Origin: JANMDU01 sp031375105
GTDB taxonomy: Bacteria; Pseudomonadota; Gammaproteobacteria; Burkholderiales; Burkholderiaceae_C
DNA length: 64,000 nucleotides
Direction of reading: 5' to 3'
NCBI GenBank assembly: GCA_031375105.1
Contig: JANMHJ010000021.1
Location: forward strand, 71,885 to 135,884
Shown: piece by piece, positions 49,873 through 57,763 of the stretch
Layout of the letters: every line of letters begins with the position of its first letter
Numbering within the stretch: position 1 is the first letter of the stretch
Notes under the pieces: generated by a model
Told to the model about the DNA's origin: nothing
The model's database searches: none
Seen by the model: the letters and a program-made list of their open reading frames with translations, nothing else
Program-made: the position numbers and the translations under genes

Positions 49873-51612
49873 ATGAAAATCATTGAGCAGGAGTACGACA
49901 TTGTTGTTGTGGGCGGTGGCACGGGCGGCCCGATGGCAGCTGTGAAGGCCAAGGAAAAGAACCCCAAGCTGCGCGTTTTGCTGTTGGACAAGGCCAACGT
50001 CAAGCGCAGCGGTGCTATATCCATGGGTATGGATGGGCTGAACAATGCCGTCATCCCAGGCCACGCCACGCCAGAGCAATACACCAAAGAAATCACCGTG
50101 GCCAACGATGGCATCGTCGATCAAAAAGGTGTGTATGCCTATGCAAGCAACAGCTTTGCCATGATCGAAGAGCTGGATCGCTGGGGTGTGAAGTTTGAGA
50201 AAGACGAGACCGGCGATTTCTCTGTTCGCAAAGTGCATCATTTGGGCAGCTATGTGCTACCGATGCCCGAGGGGCACCATATGAAGCGCGTGCTGTATCG
50301 CCAGCTCAAGCGCGCCCGCATCGACATCACCAACCGCGTCGTGGCCACACGCCTCATGACGGGTGCTAACGGCGAAATCGCTGGAGTGATGGGCTTTGAC
50401 AGCCGCACAGCTGATTTTCATGTGATCAAGGCCAAGGCTGTGATCCTGTGCACTGGCGCGGCGGGACGGCTCGGTCTGCCTGCGTCTGGTTACTTGTATG
50501 GCACCTACGAGAATCCCACCAACTGCGGCGAAGGCCATGTGATGGCTTATCACGCTGGCGCAGAACTGACCAATCTTGAGTGTTTCCAGATCAATCCGCT
50601 GATCAAAGACTACAACGGTCCAGCATGCGCCTATGTGACAGGCCCGTTTGGCGGCTACACCTCCAACAACAACGGAGAGCGCTTTATTGAGTGCGACTAT
50701 TGGAGCGGCCAAATGATGATGGAGTTCTTCAACGAACTCGAAGGCGGACGAGGCCCAGTTTTCTTGAAACTAGATCACTTAGCTGAAGAAACGATCAGTG
50801 AGATTGAACACATTTTGCATAGCAATGAGCGCCCAAGCCGTGGCCGCTTCCATGAAGGCCGAGGTACGAATTACCGCAAGAGTATGATTGAGATGCATAT
50901 CTCAGAGATAGGCTTTTGCAGCGGCCACAGCGCTTCTGGCATCTGGACTAATGAAAAGGGCGAGTGCTCTATTCCTGGCCTGTATGCGGCGGGCGATTGT
51001 GCCAGCATCCCCCACAACTACATGCTGGGTGCCTTCGTCTACGGTAAATTCTGTGGCGAGAACGCCGCTGACTACATCTCTGGCACAACACAAAGCGCCG
51101 TTGATACAGACCGCATCGAGGCCGAGCGCCAGCGCATTGCCAAACCCTTGAAAATCTCTGAAGGTTTGACGCCTTTTCAGGTGGAATACAAAACGCGCCG
51201 CGTGGTCAACGATTACCTGCAGCCGCCCAAAGTCACCCGCAAAATGGAGATTGGCTTGCAGCGCTTCGGTGAGATCAAGGAAGACTTGGAAGACATGTCG
51301 GCTGCCGATCCGCATGAATTGATGCGAGCCATGGAGACGCACACGATTCGCGATTGTGCAGAGCTGGCTGCACGCGCTTCCCTGTTTCGCACCGAAAGCC
51401 GCTGGGGTTTGTATCACCTGCGCGTTGACCATCCTGAAAAGAACGATGCAGATTGGTTTTGCCACACCAATGTCACAAGCGATAGCTCGGGGCAAGCCGT
51501 CTTTCGCAAACGCGCTGTTGAGCCCTATGTGGTTGAACTGAACGATCAAGAAAGAGCGGCCTACCAACGCCTGCGTGTCGCACAGCCTGCACAGGCAGCA
51601 CAGGCGGCCTAA
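49873..51612 (+). CDS. AprA-like FAD flavoprotein oxidoreductase subunit
   Basis: The 579-residue protein is of the succinate dehydrogenase/fumarate reductase/APS reductase flavoprotein superfamily. It has the FAD site YDIVVVGGGTGGPMAAVKA (residues 9-27), RSGAISMGMDGLNNAV (the counterpart of RSGAVAQGLSAIN in adenylylsulfate reductase alpha), RWGVKFEKDETGDFSV, and the second FAD block IPGLYAAGDCASIPHNYMLGAFVYGKFCGENAADY. The small ferredoxin after it fits an AprB-like partner. The substrate is unknown; APS reduction is not implied, because sulfate-respiration genes are absent here. Confidence 0.88.
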   Translation: MKIIEQEYDIVVVGGGTGGPMAAVKAKEKNPKLRVLLLDKANVKRSGAISMGMDGLNNAVIPGHATPEQYTKEITVANDGIVDQKGVYAYASNSFAMIEELDRWGVKFEKDETGDFSVRKVHHLGSYVLPMPEGHHMKRVLYRQLKRARIDITNRVVATRLMTGANGEIAGVMGFDSRTADFHVIKAKAVILCTGAAGRLGLPASGYLYGTYENPTNCGEGHVMAYHAGAELTNLECFQINPLIKDYNGPACAYVTGPFGGYTSNNNGERFIECDYWSGQMMMEFFNELEGGRGPVFLKLDHLAEETISEIEHILHSNERPSRGRFHEGRGTNYRKSMIEMHISEIGFCSGHSASGIWTNEKGECSIPGLYAAGDCASIPHNYMLGAFVYGKFCGENAADYISGTTQSAVDTDRIEAERQRIAKPLKISEGLTPFQVEYKTRRVVNDYLQPPKVTRKMEIGLQRFGEIKEDLEDMSAADPHELMRAMETHTIRDCAELAARASLFRTESRWGLYHLRVDHPEKNDADWFCHTNVTSDSSGQAVFRKRAVEPYVVELNDQERAAYQRLRVAQPAQAAQAA

Positions 51613-51625
51613 CCAAGGAGACATC

Positions 51626-51859
51626 ATGACTATCACGATCACCCGAACCCAAGCCCCCGTTGTTGTCGATGAGGAAAAATGCATCGCCGACAAAGGCTGC
51701 ACTGTCTGTGTTGATGTGTGCCCGCTGGACGTGCTTGCGATTGATTTCGTCAAGAACAAGGCTTTCATGAAGTATGACGAATGCTGGTATTGCATGCCCT
51801 GCGAGCAAGACTGCCCCACGGGCGCAGTTCACGTGAATATCCCCTACCTGCTTCGATAA
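51626..51859 (+). CDS. AprB-like two [4Fe-4S] ferredoxin
   Basis: The 77-residue protein has two clusters: CIADKGCTVCVDVCPLDV and CWYCMPCEQDCPTG, the second in a KYDECWYCMPCEQDCP context very like AprB. It ends VHVNIPYLLR, without AprB's longer tail. It starts 13 bases after the flavoprotein stop with AAGGAG before the ATG. It probably passes electrons to or from the flavoprotein. Confidence 0.88.
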   Translation: MTITITRTQAPVVVDEEKCIADKGCTVCVDVCPLDVLAIDFVKNKAFMKYDECWYCMPCEQDCPTGAVHVNIPYLLR

Positions 51860-51869
51860 AGGGGCCGAC

Positions 51870-52838
51870 ATGACAACAGCGCAACTCACTGGTTTACATG
51901 CCCGATTGGTCGATGTCGACGCAACCGTTCGCCGCATCGCGGTGATGGAGCTTCCCTACACCGATGAAGAAGACGATATCGCGCCCTTGCTCGTTCATGC
52001 TTTGAAAGACAGCGATGCACACGTGCGTTTAGAGGCCGTCAAGGCGCTAGAGGGTTTTGAGGAGTTGGCGGTCTTGCAAGCCTTGGTGCCACTGCTGCAC
52101 GACGACAGCGCCGAAGTGCGCAACGCCGTCGCCGCCACACTCGCCGAGCTCAAGGAGCCCGCGTCGGCGCAGGCATTGATACCTAGCCTGCTTGACACCG
52201 ATCCGTTTGTGCGCAGCGCCAGCCTGATGGCCGTGCGGGCGCTGCGCGTGGAAGCTGCTTACGCGCCAGCCATGCAAAGCGTGAGTCATGAGGATGCCAT
52301 TGTGCGCCGCGCAGCTATCGGGGTACTGGGCTATCTGAAGGATCCACGGGCTCTGGCGACGCTCACCCAAGTGGCAGTGAGCGACGACGATGCCGATGTG
52401 CGCCGTGTTGCGGTCGGAGCGATGGGTTTTGCCGGTGAGACAGCGGCCGTCAGTGTCCAGCCTGCACTGAGCCGCGCGCTCACCGACACCGTCTGGCAAG
52501 TGCGCGAGGAAGCGGCCAATACCTTTGCCAAGCTTCGCAGACTGCCCGCCTCTGATGATCTGGTTGCTGCGCTTGACGATGAGTTTTGGCAAGTGCGCGT
52601 CAAGGCTGCACGCAGCCTTGGCAAACTCAAAGTGCGAGATGCCGTCCCGGCCTTATGTATCGCTTTGCAGCACAGCGTGAGCAATCTGCGCAAAGAAGCG
52701 GTGATTGCTCTGGGTGAAATTGGCGATTCACGCGCCATCACGCACCTAGAAAAGGCATTGCACGACAACGACCCCGATGTGCGCAAGCTTGCCAAGCTGG
52801 GGCTGACAAGCATCCAAATGAATGGGGGCGCAGCATGA
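51870..52838 (+). CDS. HEAT-repeat (PBS-lyase-type) protein
   Basis: The 322-residue protein is built of about nine helical HEAT repeats (units such as DSDAHVRLEAVKALEGFEEL, DDDADVRRVAVGAMGFAGET and DNDPDVRKLAKLGL). HEAT proteins act as scaffolds or help insert or hold cofactors. No catalytic motif is seen. It is conserved within the operon and tightly placed (ten bases after the ferredoxin, ATGA overlap with the next), so it likely assembles or stabilises the flavoprotein-ferredoxin unit. Confidence 0.85.
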   Translation: MTTAQLTGLHARLVDVDATVRRIAVMELPYTDEEDDIAPLLVHALKDSDAHVRLEAVKALEGFEELAVLQALVPLLHDDSAEVRNAVAATLAELKEPASAQALIPSLLDTDPFVRSASLMAVRALRVEAAYAPAMQSVSHEDAIVRRAAIGVLGYLKDPRALATLTQVAVSDDDADVRRVAVGAMGFAGETAAVSVQPALSRALTDTVWQVREEAANTFAKLRRLPASDDLVAALDDEFWQVRVKAARSLGKLKVRDAVPALCIALQHSVSNLRKEAVIALGEIGDSRAITHLEKALHDNDPDVRKLAKLGLTSIQMNGGAA

Positions 52839-53167
52839 CGCATGTGGTCACTGAAGCTTGTATTCAATGCAAATACACCGATTGCGTGGCTGTTTGTCCA
52901 GTGGAATGTTTTCATCAAGGTCCAAATTTCCTAGTGATCAATCCCGATGTGTGTATCGACTGCGGTGTTTGTATTCCGGAATGCCCTGTAGATGCCATTG
53001 TGGAAGCCAAAGATTTACTGCCTGAGCAAGAGCACTACCAAGCGCTGAACATACGGTTCTCAGCGCAGTGGCCTTTGATCACTCAATCTCAGAGCCCAAT
53101 GCCTGAAGCTGATGCATGGGCCGACCGAACCGATAAGGCTGCTTTGCTACTGGAGGCAGCCACTTGA
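52835..53167 (+). CDS. fdxA: FdxA-type 7Fe ferredoxin
   Basis: The 110-residue protein has the N-terminal 3Fe/4Fe pattern CIQCKYTDCVAVCPVECF and CIDCGVCIPECPVDAI, as in FdxA. The tail after the second cluster is shorter and more variable than usual. It overlaps the HEAT gene by ATGA. It may shuttle electrons between the ferredoxin-NADP reductase at the operon end and the oxidoreductase. Confidence 0.88.
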   Translation: MTHVVTEACIQCKYTDCVAVCPVECFHQGPNFLVINPDVCIDCGVCIPECPVDAIVEAKDLLPEQEHYQALNIRFSAQWPLITQSQSPMPEADAWADRTDKAALLLEAAT

Positions 53168-53245
53168 TTCGAGACTAGCTTAAAAGCTGGCCTCGAAATT
53201 GCGTAGAAAGACCCGAGGAATTGTGTAACCGTTTAGGAGATCACC

Positions 53246-54712
53246 ATGAGTCACCATGTTCGCTTTCATTCCCCTTCCGCTGCCGCACGTTCGTGGTGCA
53301 AAGCAGCTGTTTTGAGTCTTGCATTGGTGCCCAGCCTTTTGCTGGCGCAAGCCAAGCAGACTGTTGTACTCGGCATCGGCACACAAAACACTACGATCAA
53401 TACCGTGACCGGAGGTATCGTGCTCAAGGAGCTCAAACTCCTCGAGAAGCACTTGCCCAAAACCGGCAAGTACGCCAACATCGAATGGAAACTTGATTGG
53501 CAAAATTTCACCTCGGGCCCGCCCGTGACCAACGGCATGATCGCCAACAAATTGCAGATTGGCATGATGGGAGATTACCCTCTGCTCGTCAACGGTGCAA
53601 CGGGTCAAACCAACAAAGGCAATGAAACGCAGCTTGTGGCTATTCTTGCCTACAACGCGTTTGGCGCTGGCAATGGCGTCGTCGTACACAAAGACAGCCC
53701 GTACTTTGAGTTGGCCGATCTCAAAGGCAAAAATGTCTCCGTGCCCTTCGGCTCTGCCGCCCACGGCATGATGCTACAAGCCATGCAAGAGCGCGGCTGG
53801 CCTGACAACTACTGGAATTTAGTGAGCCAGACGCCTGAAGTAGGCACCACCAACTTGCAAGAGCGCAAGATCGATGGCCATGGCAATTTCGTACCTTTCG
53901 CTGAACTGCTGCCCTATCGTGGCTTTGCCCGCAAGATTTTCGATGGTGTACAAACCAAAGTGCCTACCTTCCATGGCGTGGTGGTGCGCAAAGATTTTGC
54001 AGACAAATACCCGGAAGCCGTCGTCGCCTATATCAAGGCAGTGATGGAAGCCAATGAGTGGGTTAAGAAAAATCCCAAGCAGGCAGCTCAGAAAATCGAA
54101 GAGTGGACAAAGATTGAAAAAGAAGTCGCTTATATCTTCTTAGGCCCTGGCGGCATCCACACACTGGATCCCTCCATCAAGCCGCGTTGGGTTGACACAT
54201 TCAAGACCGCTTTTGGCGTACTGAACAAGCTCGGGCGCGTGAAGGAAATCGATCTGAATGCTTGGGTCAACGAAAGCTATGTCCGCCAAGCGTTCAAAGA
54301 ACGAGCACAAGACTACGAAGCACAGAAGCAAACCCTCGCAAACTACGATGTGTCTGGCCAAGACCCGATTTGCAAAACTGCCGTCTCGCGCCCCAAAGAG
54401 GCTGGCGAGATCTGGCTGGCTTCTGGTGACATCATCCCCATGAGTTCTCCGGCCTGCTTGCTGATGGGCGTGCGCCGCTATCAGGCCGAGGGGAAGGCAG
54501 TGACGGTGGCGTATCTGTTTGACAAAGAGCTAGGCATCAAAGTGTTTGCAGACAAAGCGTTCTACGCTATTGAGGGCGGCGCCAAAGGCAGCATCGTCCC
54601 TTTCTTGCTCAAGAAAGACGCTGAGACACATGCTGCAAAAACGGCAGGCAAATTGGCAACCTACACCGACGCCATGACTGCGGCAACCAGCCTGTTAGCG
54701 GCTGCGAGATAA
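53246..54712 (+). CDS. Nitrate/taurine-type ABC substrate-binding protein with a NosL-like C-terminal domain
   Basis: The 488-residue exported protein (signal AAVLSLALVPSLLLAQA) has an SsuA/TauA/NrtA-like binding fold (residues 35-350): VLGIGTQNTTINTVTGGIVLKELKLLEKHLP, GMIANKLQIGMMGDYPLLVNGA and FHGVVVRKDFADKYPEAVVAYI. Residues 373-488 are extra: DPICKTAVSRPKEAG, SPACLLMGVRRYQAEGKAV, FADKAFYAIEGGAKGSIVPFLLKKDAETHAAKTAGKL. That pattern resembles a NosL/copper-chaperone-type domain (DPVCGM..., IDA..A.YV.GS...PF....A..F). The Cys after DPI is kept. The substrate is not predictable. A TTAGGAGA site precedes the ATG. Confidence 0.85.
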   Translation: MSHHVRFHSPSAAARSWCKAAVLSLALVPSLLLAQAKQTVVLGIGTQNTTINTVTGGIVLKELKLLEKHLPKTGKYANIEWKLDWQNFTSGPPVTNGMIANKLQIGMMGDYPLLVNGATGQTNKGNETQLVAILAYNAFGAGNGVVVHKDSPYFELADLKGKNVSVPFGSAAHGMMLQAMQERGWPDNYWNLVSQTPEVGTTNLQERKIDGHGNFVPFAELLPYRGFARKIFDGVQTKVPTFHGVVVRKDFADKYPEAVVAYIKAVMEANEWVKKNPKQAAQKIEEWTKIEKEVAYIFLGPGGIHTLDPSIKPRWVDTFKTAFGVLNKLGRVKEIDLNAWVNESYVRQAFKERAQDYEAQKQTLANYDVSGQDPICKTAVSRPKEAGEIWLASGDIIPMSSPACLLMGVRRYQAEGKAVTVAYLFDKELGIKVFADKAFYAIEGGAKGSIVPFLLKKDAETHAAKTAGKLATYTDAMTAATSLLAAAR

Positions 54713-54714
54713 GT

Positions 54715-55698
54715 ATGAGTACCGTGAAAGCCACCATCGCAGGCGCAGCGACTGAGTACGCGCCACGCAGCCCGATGCGCGTTCATATGCCTGTCGATGC
54801 GCCCACGCGCATGGACTCGATGGCGGCTTTGATCCAGCGCCCGGTGCGCGCCAAAGCAAGCACCAAAGCTAAACCACGCTCGGCCTTCATGACCAAGCTG
54901 CGCGACTGGAGCCAATCTTCGCTTTGTCAATGGCTGCTTGGCATCGTTTCGATTGGTGGCGTGCTGCTGTTTTGGTATTTGGCCACGCGCTACAAACTGG
55001 ATTTCTACGTTCGTTTCAATAACATTCCCGCGCCGGGTGACGTTCTGCACAAAATCGTCGAGGTCAATCAATCCACCAAGTTTCTCAACAATGTGGGCAT
55101 CAGCGTGAGGCGGATTCTGCTGGGATTCATGGTGGCTACCCTATTGGCAGTCATCCTCGGTATCGCGATTGGTCGCTACCAAGTGGTTCGCGGCTTGTTC
55201 ATGCCGGCGTTGGAGATATTTCGCCCCATCCCGGCAATTGCGTGGGTGCCGATGTCGATCATGCTGTGGCCTAGCAATGAAGTCAGCATTGTCTTCATTA
55301 CTTTCTTGGGTGCATTTTTTCCGATTTTGCTTAATACGATTCACGGGGTGGAAAGCATTGATCCCGTGCTGATTCGCGCGGCACGCTCGCTGGGTGCAAA
55401 AGAGCCCAGGTTGTTAATCAGTGTGGTGTTTCCTGCGGTGTTGCCGCATGTGTTCACTGGCTTGGCTGTGGGCATGGGCGTCGCCTGGGTTTCTTTGATT
55501 GCTGCTGAGATGATCTCTGGTCAGTTTGGCGTTGGTTACTTCACTTGGGAAGCCTATTCGCTGATTTCTTATTCAGCGATTGCTTTGGGCATGATCACGA
55601 TCGGCATGCTTGGTCTGCTTTGCAGCAGTGCCATCAGGGCCACGGCGCGCCTGTGCATGCCTTGGCAAGCCTTCGGTAGTGCGGGGAAAAAGTCATGA
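54715..55698 (+). CDS. Nitrate/taurine-type ABC permease
   Basis: The 327-residue inner-membrane protein has an unusually long basic front (about 75 residues before the first membrane segment), then six hydrophobic segments and the permease loop RAARSLGAKEPRLLISVVFPAVLPHV. TauC/SsuC family. It starts three bases after the binding protein's stop and overlaps the ATPase gene by ATGA. Confidence 0.92.
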   Translation: MSTVKATIAGAATEYAPRSPMRVHMPVDAPTRMDSMAALIQRPVRAKASTKAKPRSAFMTKLRDWSQSSLCQWLLGIVSIGGVLLFWYLATRYKLDFYVRFNNIPAPGDVLHKIVEVNQSTKFLNNVGISVRRILLGFMVATLLAVILGIAIGRYQVVRGLFMPALEIFRPIPAIAWVPMSIMLWPSNEVSIVFITFLGAFFPILLNTIHGVESIDPVLIRAARSLGAKEPRLLISVVFPAVLPHVFTGLAVGMGVAWVSLIAAEMISGQFGVGYFTWEAYSLISYSAIALGMITIGMLGLLCSSAIRATARLCMPWQAFGSAGKKS

Positions 55699-56579
55699 GT
55701 GCTTTGCCTTCGACACCTGACACGGGATTCGCGCCCAGCGGGCACGTACAGGTGCAAAACCTCGGTATTGTGTTTAAGAGCGGCAAGGAAACCGTCCAAG
55801 CGGTTGCTGACGCCAGCATTCACGTATTGCCAGGGGAGTTTGTGTCGTTGATTGGCCCGTCGGGCTGCGGCAAATCCACACTGCTCAACGCCGTAGCAGG
55901 GTTTTTACAGCCCAGCTCGGGCAACATCCTGCTGGATTCGCAGCCCATCGATGGCCCAGGGCCGGAGCGTGGCGTCGTCTTCCAGCAATACTCGCTCTTT
56001 CCTTGGCTGAGCGTACGCAAGAATGTCGAGTTTGGCCTGAAGATGCAGAATGTATCGCCGGGTGAGTGCCAAACTCGCGCTAGAACACTGCTGGGCTTGG
56101 CCGGTCTGCTTAACTTTGAGAATCACTATCCTGATCAACTCTCGGGCGGCATGAAGCAGAGAGTCGGCATTGTCCGCGCCTTGGCGACCAGCCCGCAGGT
56201 TTTGCTCATGGATGAGCCTTTTGGCGCTTTGGATGCTCAAACGCGTGTGGTTATGCAAGAGATACTGACGAACATGTGGCAGCAGTTACAGCTATCAGTG
56301 CTGTTCATCACCCATGACATTGATGAAGCCATTTTTCTATCTGATCGCATCTATGTGATGACGGCGCGACCGGGCCGCATCAAGGCTGAGCTGAAGGTCG
56401 ATCTGCCGCGCCCTCGTACCGCAGAGATGATGTCGCAACCGGCCTTCATTCAGATGGCGCAAGAAATTCGCGGTTTGATCCGCTCTGAAAGCTTAGCGGC
56501 CATGGGGCATGAGCTGGACGAAGGCGGACTGCATGGCTTGTCAACCCATGTCGGCCCGCGCGTGAGCACGGTTTTGTAG
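55695..56579 (+). CDS. Nitrate/taurine-type ABC ATPase
   Basis: The 294-residue protein has Walker A GPSGCGKST, Q-loop VFQQYSLFPWLSVRKN, signature LSGGMKQRVGIVRAL, Walker B VLLMDEPFGALD and FITHDIDEAIFLSDRI, the TauB/SsuB/NrtD signature. It completes the importer with the two preceding genes. Confidence 0.93.
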   Translation: MSALPSTPDTGFAPSGHVQVQNLGIVFKSGKETVQAVADASIHVLPGEFVSLIGPSGCGKSTLLNAVAGFLQPSSGNILLDSQPIDGPGPERGVVFQQYSLFPWLSVRKNVEFGLKMQNVSPGECQTRARTLLGLAGLLNFENHYPDQLSGGMKQRVGIVRALATSPQVLLMDEPFGALDAQTRVVMQEILTNMWQQLQLSVLFITHDIDEAIFLSDRIYVMTARPGRIKAELKVDLPRPRTAEMMSQPAFIQMAQEIRGLIRSESLAAMGHELDEGGLHGLSTHVGPRVSTVL

Positions 56580-56588
56580 GGGTTGGCA

Positions 56589-56888
56589 ATGCAGGCCTGG
56601 CCCGAATCCATCGAATGGAACGTCCCTAGCAAAACACTTCGCTTGGCTTGGCCCAGCGAACCTGAAATGCATTTGGGCGCTGCCCTTTTGCGTGCGTCCT
56701 GCCGCTGTGCGGGTTGCGAGCAAGCACGCAGGCAGGGGCAGGCACCGCAGATCACGGACGCTTCGTTAGATGTGCTGCGAATTTCGCCGGTGGGCGTCGC
56801 TGGGCTGCAATTGCACTTCAGCGATGGCCATGAACGCGGAATTTACCCTTGGTCCTATTTGAGGCAACTGAGCAAGGAAAGCGCATGA
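56589..56888 (+). CDS. DUF971-family protein
   Basis: The 99-residue protein has the DUF971 core (PESIEWNVPSKTLRLAWP, LRASCRCAGCEQARRQGQ, GLQLHFSDGHERGIYPWSYL). The CRCAGC pair and the DGH...YPW motif match the N-terminal domain of gamma-butyrobetaine hydroxylases and domains attached to Mrp/ApbC iron-sulfur carriers. It may help cluster handling. ATG 56589 is the likely start. It overlaps the reductase gene by ATGA. Confidence 0.85.
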   Translation: MQAWPESIEWNVPSKTLRLAWPSEPEMHLGAALLRASCRCAGCEQARRQGQAPQITDASLDVLRISPVGVAGLQLHFSDGHERGIYPWSYLRQLSKESA

Positions 56889-57655
56889 GTAATCTGCTGG
56901 AAGCCAAAGTCCTGACGATTCACCACTGGACGGATCGTCTGTTCTCTTTCACAACGACGCGCGACGCTGGCCTGCGCTATCAAAGCGGTCAGTTCGCAAT
57001 GATCGGCTTGATGGTCGATGGCAAACCGTTGCTTCGGGCTTACAGTATGGTGAGCCCCCATTACTCGGAAACGCTGGAATTTCTCAGCATCAAAGTGGCG
57101 GATGGCCCGCTTACCTCTCGCCTGCAACACATCGTGCCCGGTGATACGGTGCTCATTGGGCGCAAACCATCAGGTACATTGTTAACGCAGAATTTGTTGC
57201 CCGGAAGGCATCTTTATCTGCTGGCAACGGGAACAGGTTTAGCACCCTTTATGGCCTTGATCCAAGATCCTGAAATCTACGAACGCTTTGAACGTATTAT
57301 TCTTGTACACGGATGCCGCCAAGTTGCCGAATTGGCATACGCCCAATATATTTCGCAAGAACTGCCTCGCAACGAATGGCTAGGTGAACAAGTCAGCAAG
57401 CAACTGATCTACTATCCTTGCGTCACGCGCGAGAGCTTCCGACACATGGGGCGGATTCCTGCTCTCTTGGAAAGCCAAAGAATTTCCACAGACTGCAGCA
57501 TTGAGACTGCCAACGAACACGATCGCTACATGCTTTGCGGCAGCCCAGAAATGCTCAAAGATATGCGCTGTGTTTTCGATAAATGGGGAATCACGGAAGG
57601 TAATATGAGCCGTCCAGGTCATTATGTGATTGAGCGCGCATTCGTCGATAAGTAA
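56885..57655 (+). CDS. fpr: Ferredoxin-NADP(+) reductase
   Basis: The 256-residue FAD enzyme has the bacterial subclass pattern: FAD loop RAYSMVSPHYSETLEFLSIKV, GPLTSRLQHIVPGDTVLIGRKPSGTL, NADP site LLATGTGLAPFMALIQD, and the C-terminus GHYVIERAFVDK. It reduces ferredoxin with NADPH and would power the ferredoxins and flavoprotein of the same operon. As last gene it closes the electron path NADPH-FNR-ferredoxin-flavoprotein. Confidence 0.92.
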   Translation: MSNLLEAKVLTIHHWTDRLFSFTTTRDAGLRYQSGQFAMIGLMVDGKPLLRAYSMVSPHYSETLEFLSIKVADGPLTSRLQHIVPGDTVLIGRKPSGTLLTQNLLPGRHLYLLATGTGLAPFMALIQDPEIYERFERIILVHGCRQVAELAYAQYISQELPRNEWLGEQVSKQLIYYPCVTRESFRHMGRIPALLESQRISTDCSIETANEHDRYMLCGSPEMLKDMRCVFDKWGITEGNMSRPGHYVIERAFVDK

Positions 57656-57763
57656 GACAAGTTACGAATCAGGGGCTTTGCGTGCACAGGGTTTTCCATA
57701 GCTTTCGGAACTTATCCACTAACGATTGAATCGTTTCTTGACTTTCAATAAATGGAGACACAC

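Noticed and set aside
49873..51612. Succinate dehydrogenase or fumarate reductase complex
   Set aside because: The partner is a small double [4Fe-4S] ferredoxin, not an SdhB-type protein, and no membrane anchor subunits are present; the RSGAISMGMDGLNN segment fits the APS-reductase branch better.
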